Shown here piece after piece: positions 6,229-8,683 of a stretch of DNA of 8,683 bases. A program made the translations under genes and the position numbers. The first letter of the stretch is position 1. The number at the start of each line of letters is the position of its first letter. A model generated the notes under the pieces. The model made no database searches, was not told the origin of the DNA, and saw only the letters and a list, made by a program, of their open reading frames with translations. The stretch comes from Zymomonas sp. (GTDB taxonomy: Bacteria; Pseudomonadota; Alphaproteobacteria; Sphingomonadales; Sphingomonadaceae): assembly GCA_027489105.1 (NCBI GenBank), contig JAIYAJ010000278.1:1-8683 (forward strand). The letters are read 5' to 3'.

Positions 6229-6710
6229 TTCTTGCAGGATCCGGTACGGTGACCGCTGCCTTCGGTCACGATCTTCACGGGCTTGCCTTCCTTCATGCCG
6301 GTTGAAACGGTCGAGATCTTGTAGCTGTCGGCCGTGTAGCTGCCCTTCGATGCGACGAGCAAGCCGTCAGGGAAACGCTTGTTGGTGCAGAAGGCGTCAT
6401 AGGCGAGCTGTCCGCCCGCCATCGAGAAGCGCCGCTTGGTGCAGACCGCCGCATCGTCCTGGGTCAGCAGCGCCTCCGGCCGGCGCGCCAGTTCGGCGGC
6501 GTCGTGGCAGCTGGAGCGCTTGCGGTTGCCGGCGAACATCTTGATCACCCATTGCGGCACGCCCGGCACGTCGGCGCTCAACATGGTCGTGTGGTGGGTC
6601 CAGCCGCCGGGAGCGAAGCCGTCCGCCGCAGCGGGCGTGGCGGGAACAAGCGTCAGTGCGGCGGTAGCGGCAAGCGGGCCGATGCCGGTCGAAAGGCGGG
6701 CTTTGATCAT
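6225..6710 (-). CDS. DUF3617 family secreted protein
   Basis: A 161-residue exported protein of unknown function. I choose the ATG at 6710-6708: GAGGGA lies 7 bases upstream and the first residues then form a good signal peptide (MIKAR, hydrophobic core to about 21, PAAA|DG near 29). Longer starts at 6725 (MRDPR...) or 6761 would bury that signal behind polar residues. The mature part matches the DUF3617 pattern common in sphingomonads: GxW near 36, PGVPQWVIKM (49-58), then C68, C90, C108 and C159, probably two disulfides, with FCTNKRFPDG, SYKISTVSTG and a closing TGSC. Proteins of this family are periplasmic or surface proteins with no known activity. Its TGA overlaps the NAT start, making a two-gene operon; the pairing with a cytoplasmic acetyltransferase is unexplained. 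Confidence 0.87.
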   Translation of the reverse strand: MIKARLSTGIGPLAATAALTLVPATPAAADGFAPGGWTHHTTMLSADVPGVPQWVIKMFAGNRKRSSCHDAAELARRPEALLTQDDAAVCTKRRFSMAGGQLAYDAFCTNKRFPDGLLVASKGSYTADSYKISTVSTGMKEGKPVKIVTEGSGHRTGSCKK

Positions 6711-6803
6711 CCGTGGGTCCCTCATGGGCTGCGCATGTGGATCTGGTCGTGGTGCAGCCATTGCTGATTTACGGGTCGGTGGCGGGAAAAGGTTGCGGGG
6801 GGC

Positions 6804-7655
6804 TCAGCGAAAGCGGTTCAATTTGCGGGCATAGCGCTGCAGGCGTAGCGGAACCCAATCCTGGATGAAATGGTCGATCGCGACGCGCCGGTCAGGCCGG
6901 TCGCCGCTGCCGGGGCGCGGGCGGAAGACGGTCGTGCGCTCGGGCGCGTCGGCTTCGTCGGCGGGGAAGGCCGTGTAATAATAGGTCGCGATCGAGCGGC
7001 GCGAACGATCGGGCGGGCAGCGCAGCGGATCGGGGTGGCCGTGAAAGCTGTCGGCGTCGGTGTTGAAGACGACCGCCCGGCCGAGCAGCGGGGCGACGCG
7101 TAGCTCGCAGTGGTGCATGGCGCGATCCCACAGTTCGAGCTCGCCGCCCCATTCGGGCTGCCAGCCTTCGTTCAGATAGATGAGCAGATTGAGTCGCCGG
7201 CGGAGCTTCAGGCGGGGATGGCGGTTGAAGTCGGCATGGACCGACAGATGACCGCCCGGCAGCGTCTCGTGCAGCCCGCCGCCCAGATACCAGGGGTCGG
7301 GCACCAGCCCCTCGATTCCGGTCAACGCCTCGAGAAAGCCGAGAAAGGCCGCGCCGTTGAGCTCGCCGAGCAGCGTCCGCAGCCCGCCATGGTCGATGTC
7401 CTCGGGCCCGAACTGATATTTGAACCGCTCCTGGTCGCGGTCGAAGAAGCGCTTGCCCGTCCGGTCGGGGAAATGCTCGGCGAGCCCAGCGAGCAGAGCC
7501 GGGTCGATCAGCTCGTCGATGACGATGTGCGGGAAGGGGGAGGCCTCCGCATAACGCTCCGCCAGCGCCGTCCCCGCCGCACGGCACGTGGCCGCGTCGA
7601 ACCCAGGCGCGCCGCCCTGGTCGCGATAGGGAAGCAGGCCGCCGGACTGGCTCAT
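6804..7655 (-). CDS. 2-oxoglutarate/Fe(II)-dependent oxygenase, prolyl-hydroxylase-like
   Basis: A 283-residue enzyme of the 2OG-Fe(II) oxygenase superfamily. The double-stranded beta-helix carries the iron triad HxD...H: H140 and D142 in [11 protein letters not shown]205 in SFHGHPDP, and a 2OG-binding arginine at 219 or 220 in [10 protein letters not shown]. Between them the [13 protein letters not shown] and WGGELELWD segments are typical of a bacterial subgroup annotated as 2OG-Fe(II) oxygenase (PF13640), which hydroxylates protein or small-molecule substrates; the substrate here is unknown. I place the start at ATG 7655-7653 (MSQSGG) because the frame upstream runs into uvrB on the other strand. 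No Shine-Dalgarno precedes this ATG; a 9-codon ORF with its own GAGG ends at it with a 4-base overlap, so translation may depend on coupling. It is divergent from uvrB and 93 bp ahead of the DUF3617 gene on the same strand. Confidence 0.88.
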   Translation of the reverse strand: MSQSGGLLPYRDQGGAPGFDAATCRAAGTALAERYAEASPFPHIVIDELIDPALLAGLAEHFPDRTGKRFFDRDQERFKYQFGPEDIDHGGLRTLLGELNGAAFLGFLEALTGIEGLVPDPWYLGGGLHETLPGGHLSVHADFNRHPRLKLRRRLNLLIYLNEGWQPEWGGELELWDRAMHHCELRVAPLLGRAVVFNTDADSFHGHPDPLRCPPDRSRRSIATYYYTAFPADEADAPERTTVFRPRPGSGDRPDRRVAIDHFIQDWVPLRLQRYARKLNRFR

Positions 7656-7681
7656 GGGGAAGGAAGATAAAAGGTGAACAT
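7652..7681 (-). CDS. Possible 9-residue leader ORF coupled to the 2OG oxygenase
   Basis: On the minus strand ATG at 7681-7679 opens MFTFYLPSP and stops at TGA 7654-7652, which overlaps the oxygenase ATG as ATGA. GAGG lies 6 bases before this ATG, whereas the oxygenase ATG itself is preceded by pyrimidine-rich sequence with no ribosome site. A ribosome finishing the short ORF could restart on the oxygenase. A chance arrangement cannot be excluded in a 56-bp intergenic gap. Confidence 0.35.
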   Translation of the reverse strand: MFTFYLPSP

Positions 7682-7711
7682 TCGCGCCCTCTATCCTACA
7701 TATGCAAAGCC

Positions 7712-8683
7712 ATGACCATCCAGATCCGCACCAGCCTCGATGACGTCGATCTCGGGCAGAGCTTCGTCCCGCACCGGCCGGAGCGGCCCGCAAAGAGCGA
7801 GGGCGGCAAGGCGTTCAAGCTCGTCTCCGACTATCAGCCCTCGGGCGACCAGCCGACCGCGATCGCCGAACTGGTGGCGCAGGCCGAGCAGGGCGAGCGC
7901 GACCAGGTGCTGCTGGGCGTCACCGGATCGGGCAAGACCTTCACCATGGCGAAGGTGGTGGAGCAGCTGCAGCGCCCGGCGCTGGTGCTGGCGCCGAACA
8001 AGATCCTCGCGGCGCAGCTGTACGGAGAGTTCAAGCAGTTCTTTCCCGACAATGCGGTCGAGTTCTTCGTCAGCTATTATGACTATTACCAGCCCGAGGC
8101 CTATGTGCCGCGCACCGACACCTATATCGAGAAGGAAAGCTCGATAAACGAGGCGATCGACCGGATGCGCCACTCGGCGACGCGCTCGTTGCTGGAGCGC
8201 GACGATGTGCTGATCGTCGCCTCGGTTTCCTGTCTCTACGGTATCGGATCGGTCGAGACCTATTCGGCGATGATCTTCGACCTGAAGAAGGGGCAGACCG
8301 TCGACCAGCGCGAGATCATCCGAAAGCTGGTCGCGCTGCAGTATAAGCGCAACGACGCAGCGTTCCAGCGCGGCAATTTCCGCGTGCGCGGCGACAATCT
8401 GGAGATTTTCCCCTCGCATTATGAGGACAGCGCGTGGCGCATCTCGTTCTTTGGCGACGAGATCGAAAGCATCGTCGAGTTCGATCCGCTGACCGGCAAG
8501 AAATCGGCCTCGCTCGATTACGTCCGCGTCTACGCGAACAGCCATTACGTCACGCCCGGCCCGACGATGAAACCGGCGATGGACGCGATCCGGCATGAAT
8601 TGTCCGAGCGGCTGAAAGAGCTGGTCGGCGAGGGGAAACTGCTCGAAGCGCAACGTCTGGAGCAGCGCACCAATTTCGATCTC
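7712..8683 (+). CDS. uvrB: Excinuclease ABC subunit B (5' part; 3' end outside window)
   Basis: The first 324 codons of UvrB, the damage-verifying helicase-like subunit of nucleotide-excision repair that receives DNA from UvrA and recruits UvrC. Visible: an N-terminal extension of about 32 residues before [17 protein letters not shown] (where E. coli UvrB begins almost at once), Walker A GVTGSGKT at 69-76, motif Ia [14 protein letters not shown] at 93-106, the beta-hairpin region from [13 protein letters not shown] (122-134) through IEKESS, and [27 protein letters not shown] (from 153) leading into the UvrA-interaction domain. Motif Ia has Ile98 where most bacterial UvrBs have Thr. ATG 7712 fits the MTIQIRTSL opening usual for alphaproteobacterial homologues; only a weak GCAAAG precedes it. 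An ATG at 7702 is out of frame. I see no alphaproteobacterial LexA box (GAAC-N7-GTTC) in the upstream gap, so SOS control is not supported. Confidence 0.96.
   Translation, partial: MTIQIRTSLDDVDLGQSFVPHRPERPAKSEGGKAFKLVSDYQPSGDQPTAIAELVAQAEQGERDQVLLGVTGSGKTFTMAKVVEQLQRPALVLAPNKILAAQLYGEFKQFFPDNAVEFFVSYYDYYQPEAYVPRTDTYIEKESSINEAIDRMRHSATRSLLERDDVLIVASVSCLYGIGSVETYSAMIFDLKKGQTVDQREIIRKLVALQYKRNDAAFQRGNFRVRGDNLEIFPSHYEDSAWRISFFGDEIESIVEFDPLTGKKSASLDYVRVYANSHYVTPGPTMKPAMDAIRHELSERLKELVGEGKLLEAQRLEQRTNFDL

Noticed and set aside
5521..6252. Plus-strand frame opposite the NAT gene
   Set aside because: Shadow of a well-supported NAT with an intact triad.
7656..7711. LexA (SOS) box between uvrB and the oxygenase
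   Set aside because: Only one GAAC half-site (7676-7679) is present; seven bases later there is no GTTC.
7656..7793. N-terminal extension of the 2OG oxygenase to 7793
   Set aside because: The added 46 residues would overlap the uvrB 5' end on the other strand and look like antisense sequence; homologous sequence starts after the ATG at 7655.
7691..8653. Minus-strand frame of 320 codons opposite uvrB
   Set aside because: Shadow of uvrB; biased composition and no family resemblance.
1..8683. CRISPR array, transposase, phage or intact defence system
   Set aside because: No regularly spaced direct repeats, no transposase-like translation and no cas or nuclease module on either strand; only the broken VapC fragment touches this category.

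Overview
The window is GC-rich DNA, roughly two-thirds G+C by eye, and its gene content and protein wording point to a sphingomonad (Alphaproteobacteria, Sphingomonadales). The signs are a UvrB with an N-terminal extension before the usual start of the domain, a DUF3617 secreted protein, a KgtP-type symporter, and many GTG/TTG or weakly SD-led starts. The assignment is inference from protein style; no rRNA or tRNA is present to confirm it.

Layout. (1) 1-1186 (-): 5' part of a secreted serine hydrolase of the beta-lactamase/DD-peptidase class, running off the left edge. (2) 1212-2303 (+): a membrane-anchored MBL-fold hydrolase of the NAPE-PLD/RomA type, divergent from gene 1 with only 25 bp between starts. 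(3) 2310-2597 (-): a small secreted protein, convergent with gene 2. (4) 2598-2893: a 296-bp non-coding stretch of visibly lower G+C. (5) 2894-4183 (-): a KgtP-like dicarboxylate/2-oxoglutarate:H+ symporter starting at TTG, with a 10-bp-phased triple GGCGT repeat upstream. (6) 4273-4520 (+): a frameshifted, N-terminally truncated remnant of a VapC PIN-domain toxin, followed by a (GCC)4(GAC)6 tract. (7) 4644-5225 (-): an AhpD/carboxymuconolactone-decarboxylase-like protein with a CxxC but no usual histidine, preceded by a perfect 9-bp inverted repeat that looks like an operator. (8) 5401-6228 and 6225-6710 (-): arylamine N-acetyltransferase translationally coupled to an upstream DUF3617 protein. 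(9) 6804-7655 (-): a 2OG-Fe(II) oxygenase, preceded by a possible 9-codon leader ORF that overlaps its start by 4 bases. (10) 7712-8683 (+): the first 324 codons of uvrB, divergent from the oxygenase and running off the right edge.

How the genes relate. Most of this is ordinary chromosomal content: nucleotide-excision repair, small-molecule conjugation, organic-acid uptake, and cell-envelope or lipid hydrolases. The genes do not form one pathway. The only tight operon is DUF3617-NAT. The 4233-4643 segment (phased repeats, broken toxin, triplet tract) is the one place that looks like a scar of past gene gain and loss. I see no CRISPR array, transposase, phage gene or intact toxin-antitoxin pair, and no convincing previously undescribed multi-gene system. 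The best leads are small: two candidate operators, a leader ORF, and a histidine-less AhpD-like protein.
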